From assembly GCA_003344405.1 (NCBI GenBank), contig NOWV01000208.1, forward strand, positions 1-64,000: DNA of 64,000 nucleotides. Direction: 5' to 3'. A program made the translations under genes and the position numbers. Of the stretch, positions 1 to 10,857 are shown in pieces. This stretch comes from Trichoplax sp. H2 (lineage: Eukaryota > Placozoa > Uniplacotomia > Trichoplacea). The notes under the pieces are model-generated. The model ran no database searches. It was not told where the DNA came from and saw nothing but the letters and a program-made list of their open reading frames with translations. The stretch's first letter is position 1; each line of letters begins with the position of its first letter.

Positions 1-430
1 TACTGTACTCAGGGGTGACAATTGGGTACAAACCCATTTGAAAGGATGTACTGTAGCGAGTTTGGTTTGTACTGTACTCTACTGTACTCAGGGGTGACAA
101 TTGGGTACAAACCCATTTGAAAGGATGTTCTGTAGCGAGTTTGGTTTGTACTGTACTCTACTGTACTCAACTCTACTCTACTCTACTCAGGGGGTGACAA
201 TTGTGGGTTTGTACAGTACAAACCCATTTGAAAGGATGTACTGTACTGTAGCGAGTTTGGTTTGTACTGTACTCTATTGTACTGTACTCAGGGGGTGACA
301 ATTGGGTTTGTACAGTACAAACCCATTTGAAAGGATGTACTGTAGCGAGTTTGGTTTGTACTGTACTCAGGGGGTGACAATTGGGTTTGTACAAACCCAA
401 TTGAAAGTATGTACTGTAGCGAGATTGGTT
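1..430. repeat. Tandem array of 79-100 bp units
   Basis: Five imperfect head-to-tail copies are visible. The anchor GGGGTGACAATTG starts near 12, 91, 190, 291 and 370. Each unit then reads a CAAACCCATTTGAAAGGATGT block and GTAGCGAGTTTGGTTTGTACTG, and ends in a variable run of TACTG pentamers that accounts for the length differences. Short open frames crossing it are low-complexity (CTVLYCT-type) and are not genes. Confidence 0.9.
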
Positions 431-997
431 TGTACTGTACTCGACTCTACTGTACTGTACTGTACACTGTACTGTACAGTGTACAGCGTGTTATTATGGC
501 TAGGCCTACTGTACTGTACAGTAGGCCTAGCCATCATAACCCCGATTACTCAGATACTGTACTCAGCGTCAATAGCTTAAACGATGATACATTATTCTAA
601 GAGTCTGTACCTCCAATTTTTTAAACTGTGTTTGAGCATCATCATTGATTTCAATTTACAACAAGCATTGGGTTGCATAGAATGAGCTGCTTGCTTGATT
701 TTGTACCGTGTTGTTTACGGCATTGGTGCTAGCCTAGAGTAGCATGACCAGGAAAATAGTCATTCCTCATGGTTATTTTACACTTTTTCTATAGTAATCC
801 CAGACAGAAGCCAACTTTTCTCAGGTCTAGTTACATCATGGATGAGTTGGACCGTTGTTTGTTTTGGTGTGTGGGCTGATTGCCTTGAGGTCATTCCTCA
901 GAGCCATTTTGTATGTGGATTTACAAGAGACTCCACATTGATTTTTGCGCTCTAAAAAATCAAGAAGAGACGGGACAGCAAAAGAACTCACTGTACA
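431..997. repeat. Pentamer repeat, long palindrome, then unique spacer
   Basis: Positions 431-560 continue the TACTG/TACAG pentamer run and contain a near-perfect inverted repeat at 496-534 (18-bp arms, 3-bp loop). From about 580 to 997 the sequence is non-repetitive and AT-rich. No coding exon, RNA gene or element end is recognised there. Confidence 0.6.
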
Positions 998-2010
998 GCA
1001 GAGACCCTTATTACAGAGAGACATGGCAATCTAATTATTGGTACTGTACAGTACAAGTAGTGTATGCTGTACAGTATTATTTACTATACTGTACACTGTA
1101 CAGCAGAGACCCTAAACAGAGAGACATGAGTCATACTGTACTGTACAGTACTGTACTGTACAGTACTGTACTGTACTGTACAGTGTACAGTATGACAATG
1201 TAATTATTAGTACAGTACAGTACAAATATACTGTATTATGTACACTTGTACAGTACACTGTACTGTACAGCAGAGACATGACAATCTAATTATTAGTACT
1301 GTACAGTGTACCGTACAGTATGCTGTACAGTATTATGTACTATACTGTACACTGTAAAGCAGAGACCCTAAACAGAGAGACATGAGTCATACTGTACTGT
1401 ACTGTACTGTACAGTACAGTATGACAATGTAATTATTAGTACAGTACTGTACACTGTACAGTACACTGTACAGCAGAGACATGACAATCTAATTATTAGT
1501 ACTGTACAGTACAGTACCGTACAGTATGCTGTACAGTATTATGTACTATACTGTACACTGTACAGCAGAGACCCTAAACAGAGAGACATGAGTCATACTG
1601 TACTGTACTGTACAGTATGACAATGTAATTATTAGTACAGTACAGTACTGTACAGTACAAATATACTGTATTATGTACAGTACAGTACACTGTACAGCAG
1701 AGACATGACAATCTAATTATTAGTACTGTACACTGTACAGTACCGTACAGTATTATGTACTATACTGTGCACTGTACACTGTACAGCAGAGACCCTAAAC
1801 AGAGAGACATGAGTCATACAGTACTGTACTGTACTGTATGACAATGTAATTATTAGTACTGTACAGTGTACAGTACAGTACAAATATACTGTATACTGTA
1901 CTGTACACTCAGTGTACAGTACAGTACAAGTATACAGTATTATGTACTGTACAGTGTACACTGTACAGTACAGCACAGACCCTAACAGAGAGACATGACA
2001 ATTTAATTAT
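998..2010. repeat. Tandem array of about 205-255 bp units with GTAC palindromes
   Basis: The anchor CAGAGACCCT..ACAGAGAGACATGA recurs at about 998, 1104, 1360, 1566, 1787 and, in altered form, 1973. Each main unit also holds a TGACAATGTAATTATTAGTAC segment and a TGACAATCTAATTATTAGTAC segment, linked by runs of TACTG or TACAG. Period differences (256, 206, 221 bp) come from the pentamer tracts. The pattern is satellite or minisatellite-like. Confidence 0.9.
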
Positions 2011-2440
2011 TAGTTCAGTACTGTATAGTGCTGTACTGTAGACGTCGAGCGATTGGACGTTCGGTATGTACTGTACGTTCGTTGTCAGATCGGACGTCGA
2101 CGAACTGTACTGTACAGTGTACAGTGTACAGTACAGTGTATACAGTCAGTTTGTACAGTATAATCCCACCCCAATACTATACATACTGTACAGTACTGTA
2201 CAGTAGTACAAACGTCTTTTACAACACTTTGTATTTCAGAGTCATGACTACAGTATACTGTACTGTACGCTGTTACGTACTACTGTATGTACAGTGTACT
2301 GTACGTTGGTACGTTCAAATTGGACGTTCGTACTATACTGTACAGTACGTTCGTTCATTAAAACTGGCTAACGTCCACAGTACTAGTACTGTATACTGTA
2401 TACTGTACTACATGGCTCGATTGTACTAGTAAATTCACTG
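2011..2440. repeat. Degenerate GTAC/ACGTTCG repeat edge
   Basis: The pentamer runs continue, now mixed with GACGTC and GTACGTTCG motifs (for example around 2040-2100 and 2270-2360). They fade out at about 2430. The translated frames are low-complexity shadows. Confidence 0.7.
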
Positions 2441-3675
2441 TTCTACAAACTCAAAATTGGTATCCGTTATTCAAAGTGTGAACGGCGTAGAAGCTTTGCG
2501 CTTTTCAATGCAGGCAATAAAGAGAAAATAGGAGTTAGTAGCTCATTTTACTCTAACTTCAACTACGTGTACAATCTCTTGTTTTCCACGCTGATTGAGA
2601 GCATTACCAAACTTTGATGCGCTTGTTAGTGTTAACTGGAGATAGTAATACACAACACTGTCGAGAAGAGAGCCTTTTACACAGTGACATGACAATCTTT
2701 TTTTTTCAAAATGGAAGAGTCTCTTGTCTACAGCACACCGTACAGTAGGCACACCTGGGACTGATGTCAACGACGGTACACTGCATGAAAAAGGAAAGTC
2801 AAAAATAAAAAGAGATCCAAATAATTCCAGTGTCCTGTACTGTATATGCTTGCTTTTTAGGTTAAGCCAATCCCCATTTTAGTCTTGAAAGCGATCATCA
2901 GCTGTCGTAGTATTCGTCCATGATGGATTGAAACCAGTGCTTTCTTTCTTTTCCTACTGTACCTACTGTTATATCTCCATTCCGGCAGCGACGAGCACGT
3001 AGGTAGTATACAGTCGCCAACATGATCTTTAGCCTATTTCATCGTCATCGGATTCATGCTTTGCCATACGATTAGTAATAAAGTGTCCAAAACAGGAAAT
3101 TCCTGCTACAGCAATTCATACTGTTGCAAAATCCAAGACAACTTAGGGTGTGGCTTGGGATGGAATTCCGAGATTGCCAAGACTCTGCTGGTCAAAATTG
3201 TTGACCACTGACTGCATTTGTCTACTGTTGTGTAGACGATTCCCTGCTAGATTGTACTACTGCTACCTGTTCCTTTTACAATACCTTGAACAAGAATCAT
3301 GGCCGACGGTCCTTCCGCACTACTATACAATCAGGTTTGATATTGTAGTCTGATTAAGATGAATTGATCGTTTGAACATCAATCGATTGGTATAATCCTG
3401 CATAGAGATCATCCTGTCAATGAATAGACTACTGGATAATGCTAGTCAACATGAATGTTTGTTACGTATGAATGAGTACCGTGATGATCGAGGATAGAAA
3501 TGGATATTATCGTTGATAGTTGCTTCATGACTGATCCATGGATGAGATTGTCTAAATGACCTAATGATTGGCTGTAGTCAGTTGAAAATGGTATTTTGTA
3601 GTCCATAAACATGTTGATTCAACAGTTGATGAGATACGAAAGAGAAGGAGAACATGGACATCCACCCAGTTGATT
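2441..3675. other. Spacer with an old satellite copy; possible small exons
   Basis: Around 2660-2700 there is a decayed copy of the preceding satellite anchor (GAGAGCC..ACAGTGACATGACAATCT). On the minus strand near 3110-3031 a short open stretch ends in an acidic ESDDDEIG tail before a TAA and could be a terminal exon. I could not link it to a complete gene. Nothing else is recognised. Confidence 0.3.
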
Positions 3676-4217
3676 TTAGTCTGAGGGTGGTGTACCATTT
3701 GCTTTGATACTGCAGTCAACTAGTCGATCTCTTCAAACATGGAGTCGAGTGGACTCTACACTATACAGTCAATATCAACAACCATCCACGGTGTAGTAGC
3801 CAATTGAATCGTGGTTTACCCAATCGGCAATAAAGATTTTTCACTGCTATCAATCAATTCCACAGCCATCTGCAATCCTTCCTCTTCATGTGATGCCTTA
3901 ATTAAGCTATTGCAATGATACAGTATTGTAGACTCCGCTTCAATATCGCCAATCCAACTGGATCTTTCACACTACTCGTATCACCATGACAGGCTTAACG
4001 GCGATGCCATGACACAGTTGGATCAATATTGGATGCTATCATAACGCAAGTAACTCTATCTGTAGACACCGCCACCTACTGGATTTATTTTTTACCAGCT
4101 GTAGAACGTATTGTAGCTTACGATAGCTTCAACTCGTAATTCTGTACCGAACTGAAAGCTTTTGCAGCAATGTTTATGTAAGCAGGACTTTCATAGTTAG
4201 ATAGTGATGTTGTCGTG
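3676..4217 (-). CDS. Unrecognised spliced gene, 3' part (three linked exons)
   Basis: Function unknown. Three minus-strand exons join with matching phases and GT-AG borders: 4217-4122 (encodes TTTSLSNYESPAYINIAAKA..., ends TC|gtaagc), 3957-3820 (WIGDIEAESTILYHC..., enters after ..gatccag, ends GG|gtaaac) and 3709-3676 (IKANGTPPSD and a TAA, after ..ctgcag). The 88-residue joined reading is normal-complexity, soluble and polar, with no membrane segment, unlike random AT-rich frames. The upstream exon is unresolved. Two overlapping open frames lie at about 4440-4270 on the same strand, one starting ATG at 4440, but neither gives the phase needed at 4217. The gene is head-to-head with the nucleotidase gene starting at 4560, so the short interval between them may be a shared promoter. 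I do not recognise the family; it could also be a decayed gene. Confidence 0.45.
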
Positions 4218-4559
4218 CTGTAGAATTGCTATTTTTGCATGATCATAGCCTGCTGTCGAACAAGGGTTGCAACGGCTACAATGGTATGTTATATACGATA
4301 TCGTAGATAATGGAGTAGGTTCGAATTTTTCCAATATCGGAAGAACCATCATGGTTATACAGATTAATTGATTGACTTTCTACAGTACAGTACTGCCTCA
4401 TAAATCTGATGCTGCCTGTGCCTTTTAACTTGGAATTCATGCAGTACTTGGATGTTCTACGTGTAGATAGTTTTTATTTCATTCTATCCATGTTATGGAA
4501 TTCGTTGTTATCAGTCATTTCGCCACGGTGTAGTAGAGTATTAATAATTCTTGTAATGA

Positions 4560-7186
4560 ATGCATAAATTACTGCAGTTACAGAATCTCTTGCAACATCC
4601 GACTGTACATTGCAAAGACGTGGAAGGCACTATTGCCAGATTACTGATGATAGCTAAGGATGGGACTGAGAAATTTCAGGTTGGTATGGCATTAATGAAT
4701 CCTTTCGCATTAGCTACCTATCGTTAAGGATGTAATCTTAGAGATATTGAAGTGGATAATCGTATATCTTAAGAAATCGATTATAACACAATAGTCTTGA
4801 ATGGAATAAAATCGATTGTGTACCGTAATGACAGAATAAAGTTACAATCTCAGATGACTAGGTTTTTACTGAAATGTTGATACTGTGAATAACTCACTAC
4901 TTACCTATTATAATTATCCATTCAATTTATTTTGAAACTTTGGCTGATTCTCAATAATTAATTAACGTTATCATAAATATTTTAGTTTTTAACAGATTAC
5001 GATAGGACTTTAACATACCGTATGTACAATGGCAAATCCGCTTCCACAAGCTTTGGTAATGTCATGGGCATTTTGATGTTGCTTCGTGTACAGAATAATT
5101 TATATAGCTATACCTTCAAAAGTACAAGTGTACAAAGAGCGATGATATTAATATAAAGTCTATACATTTAGATCATGTATTCATTGGTTATAATTGCAGC
5201 GGATATGTGAAAATTTTGCTAACGTACAGCAATTGAATTTGGATTTACTGTATTCTATAAATAATTATCTTAACATATTCTATATTGCAATGTCAAAGTC
5301 GATATTGTCATTGAAAAACGATCAATTATTTTCAAATATGGTATTGAAGTGTTTTTCTTAATGTAAAATTGGAAGTTACTAACTCGAACTCGGTTTATTT
5401 TATGTAGGCGTTCTTGATAGTAATCCGCTCATTGACAAGAGAATAAGAGACGCGGTTAGACTAATCTTACCATGTTGCAACATTACATAGGTCCAGATTG
5501 TGTCAATTGCCTTACGCTTTCATGGAAGGATTCAATCAATACTCTATATAAACATTAATTACTTATAGATTTCAATCCTCTTACATATGGATTAAATGTA
5601 CAAAATTAATAACACACTTTATGTCAAGTATAGACTACAGGGATCATATTTCTTATGTATTTCTTTACTAATCATTTTCTATTGCTCTTTAGGCCGAATC
5701 ACTGAGAGATTATTACTATGCCATTGAAATTTCAGAGTAAAATTATTTTCATATTTACAAATTTATTTCGTATCATTAAAACCAGTTGTAACGCTACCAT
5801 TTTCACACTGGACAGCAATTTTGTATTTTATGTTTTAGTAAATACACATTTGAAGAGAAAATAGCCCATATGGAAATATGGTTAGCATTATGGATTGCAA
5901 ACGTTTACAGCAAACTGTATTCCTGCTCGTTTTCTAATTTAATTACTTTCACGCTGTATCGCTGGTTTTTGGTGATGATTTATAATTAATTAGAGTAAAA
6001 TATGATTTTACATCTTTAGGTGGAAAGAGGGAGAGAAGTTGATGGTTAGCGCAAATATTCATAGAGATGATTTGAGCAAGCTTTTGAAAGCGTCTAGTAT
6101 ACGTTTACGGTAATGTAACTAAAAATCTATAAGTCATGTTCATTTAATGTTATCTTCTAAACGAATGTTAATTTTATGCATTCTTTTTACTATTTTCAAT
6201 GTTATTTACACTACAGAGATGGAATGGATGAACTGATGGACGTCCTGGAACGGCATAATATCCCTGTGCTAATATTATCAGCTGGCATAGGGGGTGAGGC
6301 TTGGATTACCTCTTAGACGCGGAATTAGTAGCTAATTTCACGCTTTCTATAAAAATAACTCTTATCTTTTTTCGCATCGAATTCATTCATTCCGTTGAAT
6401 AAAGTACATACAGTGGCATTTAGGTAGCTGCTAACCATTTCTCTTTATTGTAACATTTAAATATGCGTAACGAGTTAGATGTTATCCGAGAAGGGTTTCA
6501 TCAGCAATCGACATTCCATGACAATATTGAAATATTGTCAAATGTGATGATCTATAATGACGATGTAAGTTTAGCACGTTTCGTCTTCTAAATTTGATGG
6601 TGATTACATGCGATTTATTACGAGCCAATTTTTATTGTATAGGGATATTTTATCGGTTTCCAGGAAGACGTTATTCATTCATTTAATAAAACTAGAGCTT
6701 CGGAGCATAATTCATCTTATTTTATAAAGAATAAAGTAATGAAAATCATCATACTTGGTAGAATCCTACCATGATAGAATGTTAACTCCTTTTACTTTCT
6801 GTAATCGTATACAGGAACGTGACAATTTGATATTGATGGGCGATACGGAAGGTGATTTACATATGGCTGATGGTATTGATTACTTACGAAATAAAGTTTC
6901 TATTGGCTTCCTAAATGTAAAGGTAAATGTATAAATTGATTTGAAACCTTAGATTTTACATAATGCATTTGGCTAACATAGCGTTTACAATATGTATTAA
7001 TGACACTTGCATGCCAATATTTAATAGCATTCTAAACTCAAAAATATGCATATTGCTTAGGTGAACGAACTGCTAGATTCGTATATGGCACAATATGATA
7101 TCGTTATTGCTGGGGATGAAAGCATGCATTTTGTTACTAGACTTCTAAAGACTGTGTTTGACAATGTGAGCGTTGCTGTTAGCTAG
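4560..7186 (+). CDS. NT5C3: Cytosolic 5'-nucleotidase III (HAD superfamily), 11 exons
   Basis: The enzyme dephosphorylates pyrimidine nucleoside monophosphates in the cytosol. My exon model is 4560-4679, 4986-5055, 5408-5454, 5693-5736, 5839-5880, 6020-6109, 6217-6293, 6479-6564, 6643-6735, 6815-6922 and 7061-7186. Every junction is GT-AG and phases agree throughout, giving 903 nt (300 residues plus stop), the usual length for the family. HAD motif I is LTDYDRTLTY (exon 2; the two Asp are nucleophile and acid/base), motif II is LILSAGIGD (exons 7-8), the motif III Lys is in SFNKTR (exon 9) and motif IV is LMGDTEGD (exon 10). The ATG at 4560 directly follows an in-frame TGA at 4557; an extra upstream 5' exon cannot be excluded. 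It is the only clear housekeeping gene here, and introns are small (78-352 bp). Confidence 0.93.
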
Positions 7187-8650
7187 TTCCGATTGCATCA
7201 TAATGTATAAATATCTATATATTGCTCATGTAGAGCTTATTTTAGCCGTAGGCAAATATAAGTATTGGTCTTACAGTTGACCGCAGTTGTAAGTAGGCTT
7301 ATCCAGTTCTAGTGTATTTCAAGTTTTTATTGTTCACTTTGAATCTACTGGACTAGAAGTACAGTACACTGTATCGATATGATTAAATTGTAGATGTTTT
7401 TCCATCTATTCCTTCTCGAGTAAAGATTCTTTACTCTTGATGTTAATGCATCTGCATCGCTTGGTGTATCTTAATTACATAAATACAAAATATGTTGCAT
7501 GAAAGCTGCTAACTATTCCATGAGTGATTTATATTGTTTTCAATGAAGATATTCAATAATTGCATTATTTCTAAGTTTTGACGTTATACACTGCCTAAAA
7601 TAAAATCCATTCATTTGGTTATTCCAAGTCTCTTTGTTTGTAACAGCAAGGATAAAGTTTACTTCGGTATACCTTGGCTATATTATCAGTTCAAGATTAC
7701 TATAGAAAGATTTTATTTAAAATTTAACATCAATGTCACATTAGCTTGCGGCTTTATGTATCAGCAGCAACGGTAGTAGTCTCTATGCCTCTACTGCACT
7801 GCACAGTATGGCCCATGATATACGGTACACTGTACTATATTCGGCATCAACATTCCTTAAAACTTCTGGCTTTTATACCCTTAACGGCGGATTATGCCGT
7901 AACGTATCTGCAAAATCTGCACTAAACTTTCATAAAACTTAAAAGTCCTTACAATTCAACATATCTATTCTATGCCATAGGAAGATACTTGTCACAAAAC
8001 ATCGGTATTTGTAACTAGGGTTAAACCTTAGAGTACAGGGTAGAGAAGAAATTGAACGACCACGTTTGTTTAAACCTAAAAAAACATAGACAATAGTCAG
8101 AGGGAAGAGTAGGGAAATAATCACCACGAGGTCAAGATATACGCTCATTTATATAGCATTCTCCTTCCCTGTTGACAAGTAAACAAGTTTAGCGTAAATA
8201 AATTAAGGTACCTACAGATTACTATGAGAAACAAAGTTAATAACTTAATACGATCATTTCATAATAAAGCTTATAATCTAACTTGTGGAAGGCCTTACAA
8301 ATAACAACAATTATTGTAAAAACATACTCTAATATCACACTAACAATCAACATTGTTGTATACCATAACAGGTAAACCTACAATAATAACAATATATAAT
8401 ATATGACCGAAAAAGTGATCATATCTTAAATATAGCAATAGTAGAAAATGCGGCAATACTATATTAATCTTACAATTTTCGATATGTCAGTACAAACTGT
8501 GGTATAAGTCTATTTGTGCAGACTATCAAAAGGTGCACTGTAGTAACAACGAAATGATCTATTTATATTGCATGCTACAGTAGTGCAGCCAATGCTAATT
8601 CCTGCTAGCGATGCGTTTCATAATACTGCCATTATGTAGTGCACGGGTTA

Positions 8651-9020
8651 GTAGCCCTAGGTTCGTGATTCGACAAATCAAAACTCTGAGTTGCTAAAAT
8701 CAAGCAAATCCCTAATGTGACACAAAATAGTTCACATCGTATAAATTGACTTACAAAAACAGTTAAGTTTATTAACGTCCCATGTCGTCCGTTGGAGAGG
8801 ATTTCCAATTTCTTCCCCTCACAATAACAATCGAAAATGGCTGAGATAGACCGGATAATCGACTTAGCCTTCACGATAACAATTCTATACAACTTATGCA
8901 AATTATCATCAATTGCTCCTATACATAGAAGTCATCAATCACATTAGTACATTGCTTAATATCATTACTCAGTGTGGCTACGAGCTACGGCCTTATATAG
9001 CACATACTAAATGTTTGCCG
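8651..9020. repeat. Dispersed repeat family C, copy 1
   Basis: The order of blocks is TAGGTTCG..ATTCGA, a CTCAAAA/TCTGAGTT block, ..TTTCTTCCCCTCACAATAACA, TGGCTGAGATA..CTGGATAATCG, ..ACAATTCTATACAACTT and CATCAATCACATTAGTACATTGCTTAA. It recurs at about 51174-51450, 54855-55110, 55315-55580 and 59697-60075. No protein is encoded and no terminal repeats are seen, so the class is unknown. Confidence 0.65.
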
Positions 9021-9739
9021 TTTCATCATAGTAGACTTATCAACACTTACCTTATTAAGATATACAGTTCTACACTACATACTATCACTGTATTGCCGAC
9101 ACAAAACTATTGTAATTAGCTAAAATCTCTACACATTATGATACTATAAATCGGGAATAAGAGGCATGCATATTTCGTATTTAGCAAATACTGTCATCCA
9201 TAGTTAATATAATTCCTTTGATAGAATCGATATTACTATTAACTACCTACGGTATGGCTGATATTAAACGACACTTTACTGGAATAGCTAATAAGGTTCA
9301 TCTTTATCATTGATTAGTAATGATTATACACGAGTAACAACTTACGAAATAAATATTACCGAATAAATTTTTACTTCAACAACAAAATTAGTCTACTTCA
9401 ACCTCCTTAGTAATCCTCAAGGCTACCTTTAATAAAAAAACGGCTGGCTTTTATTTTCTCGACGGCAGATTGTACCGCCGAGTGTCTGTAGAATCTACAG
9501 TATACATTGGTGTCACAAAACAGCTTTCGTGATCGTTCCTAAACTAAACTATCTACTCATAAGGTTCGCCGACTAACTCCGGGAATTCTCGATAAAGGAA
9601 AACTAACTTATTCCTATACTATAGAAAACGAGTCCAACGATAGGTTTAGGTTATTAAATATTTTATTAATAACTATTACAACTTTGTACTCTAGCATACC
9701 GTAGCCTCAGAGGAACTGAGATTAAAACTTATTAATCAG

Positions 9740-9766
9740 TGTCACGGTAGTGAATCTACCGTGACA
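9740..9766. repeat. Perfect 11-bp inverted repeat of LTR-type ends
   Basis: TGTCACGGTAG, then TGAAT, then CTACCGTGACA. The arm matches the first bases of the LTRs at 24623 and 10258 (TGTCACGGT). It could be a relic of two LTR ends meeting head-to-head, or a chance hairpin. Confidence 0.6.
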
Positions 9767-10257
9767 AATGATATCTTACTTAATTTAGACATGTATATGT
9801 ATCACGATAAGATAGTTATTAATTTGGATATGTGCATGAATTATTTTATGACTTAATATAGCCGATACAAGCCTGTTCCTAATACAGGTTAAATTGTACT
9901 AAATATAGTATATGAATTGCCAATGGTGAATTCAATATAAATCCTGTCAATAATAAGCTAGAGAAAACATAAGATTAATCTTTAGTAATATTACAAATTC
10001 ATTGGATAAGACTAGGAATAATTCAATGTATTCACGAAGTCTTATTAGTCGAAATATATCACACATCGTAAACCGGTTTTATGGCTAGAAAAGCTATTTA
10101 AATGATCGATTTTGAATATTAACTTTAACTTGTATTTTATAAAGTAAAGATATAGTTAGAAGATTCCGAAAGTGCATTTCTCAGTTATTGTTACTTATCT
10201 AGGGTAATCTAATTAGTTTAGATTAGGCAAGTTTAGTTAAGTAACAATCAGGCTTAT

Positions 10258-10857
10258 TGTCACGGTTTAAGATATTATGTGATAATGTTATTGAAGAAGA
10301 AATAGACGGTTACGATTAGATAATCATAAATATTATGATCTGTTAATATTGTGAGATTCAATCGTTAATGGGCTTCCATTAACGAATGTGTAGAGGTAAG
10401 GTACTTAATATGCCAATGACGTGTAATAACCAAAATGGCGGTTGTCACACTTGTAGGGAATCTGTTAGATCTTAAATTGTTAATTGGCGCTATAATATTA
10501 TTAGCGCATAATAATATCAATTATCACATATTTGTTCGATAGTAATTAATAGGATTACAAAGTTATAGAAAGACTAAGTTATGTATAAGAATAATTAACA
10601 GGTGGAACAGGTGTAGATTTGATACAAGTATATAAGAGGTTGTAATTTACCTCGCTAGAGAGGAGGAAAATACGGAGACCTAATAAAGTTAGTTTAGTAA
10701 ATTTATCCAGACGCTTCTAGTCCGCCTTTACTGTTGACTGAGGTCCTTCGCTGAAGTGGAGCGAGTAGTGACGCCTGGTGGCAGTTTTACGGTAGGACAG
10801 AGGAGAATAGGATAAGTGTGGAACGGGAATCCGATTGTTGCAAACGACGTTGTGACA
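10258..10857 (+). mobile_element. Solo LTR (family 4), 600 bp
   Basis: It starts TGTCACGGTTTAAG and ends ACGTTGTGACA. It is flanked on both sides by the 5-bp direct repeat CTTAT (10253-10257 and 10858-10862), the expected target-site duplication of LTR retrotransposon integration. A TATATAAG box at 10629 is followed by AATAAA at 10682, a promoter plus poly(A) signal layout that sets the transcription direction. No internal retrotransposon region remains. Confidence 0.85.

Larger units (their letters stand above)
7187..10257. other. Intergenic spacer with dispersed repeat fragments
   Basis: No gene is recognised. A dispersed repeat copy lies at about 8651-9020 (listed separately). Two related segments near 7866-8000 and 9438-9560 share a 'ctggcttttat..gacggc.gattgtaccg' block and a downstream tgtcacaaaaca; they look like decayed LTR pieces. 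A tight hairpin lies at 9740-9766. Confidence 0.4.

Noticed and set aside
101-2429. Open frames of 62-133 codons across the first 2.4 kb
   Set aside because: They are translations of TACTG/TACAG repeats (YCTVLYCT-type low complexity), open on both strands at once.
4260-4335. GGTTCGAAT near 4317 as a tRNA T-arm
   Set aside because: The upstream 50-60 bases do not form D or anticodon arms or an acceptor stem.
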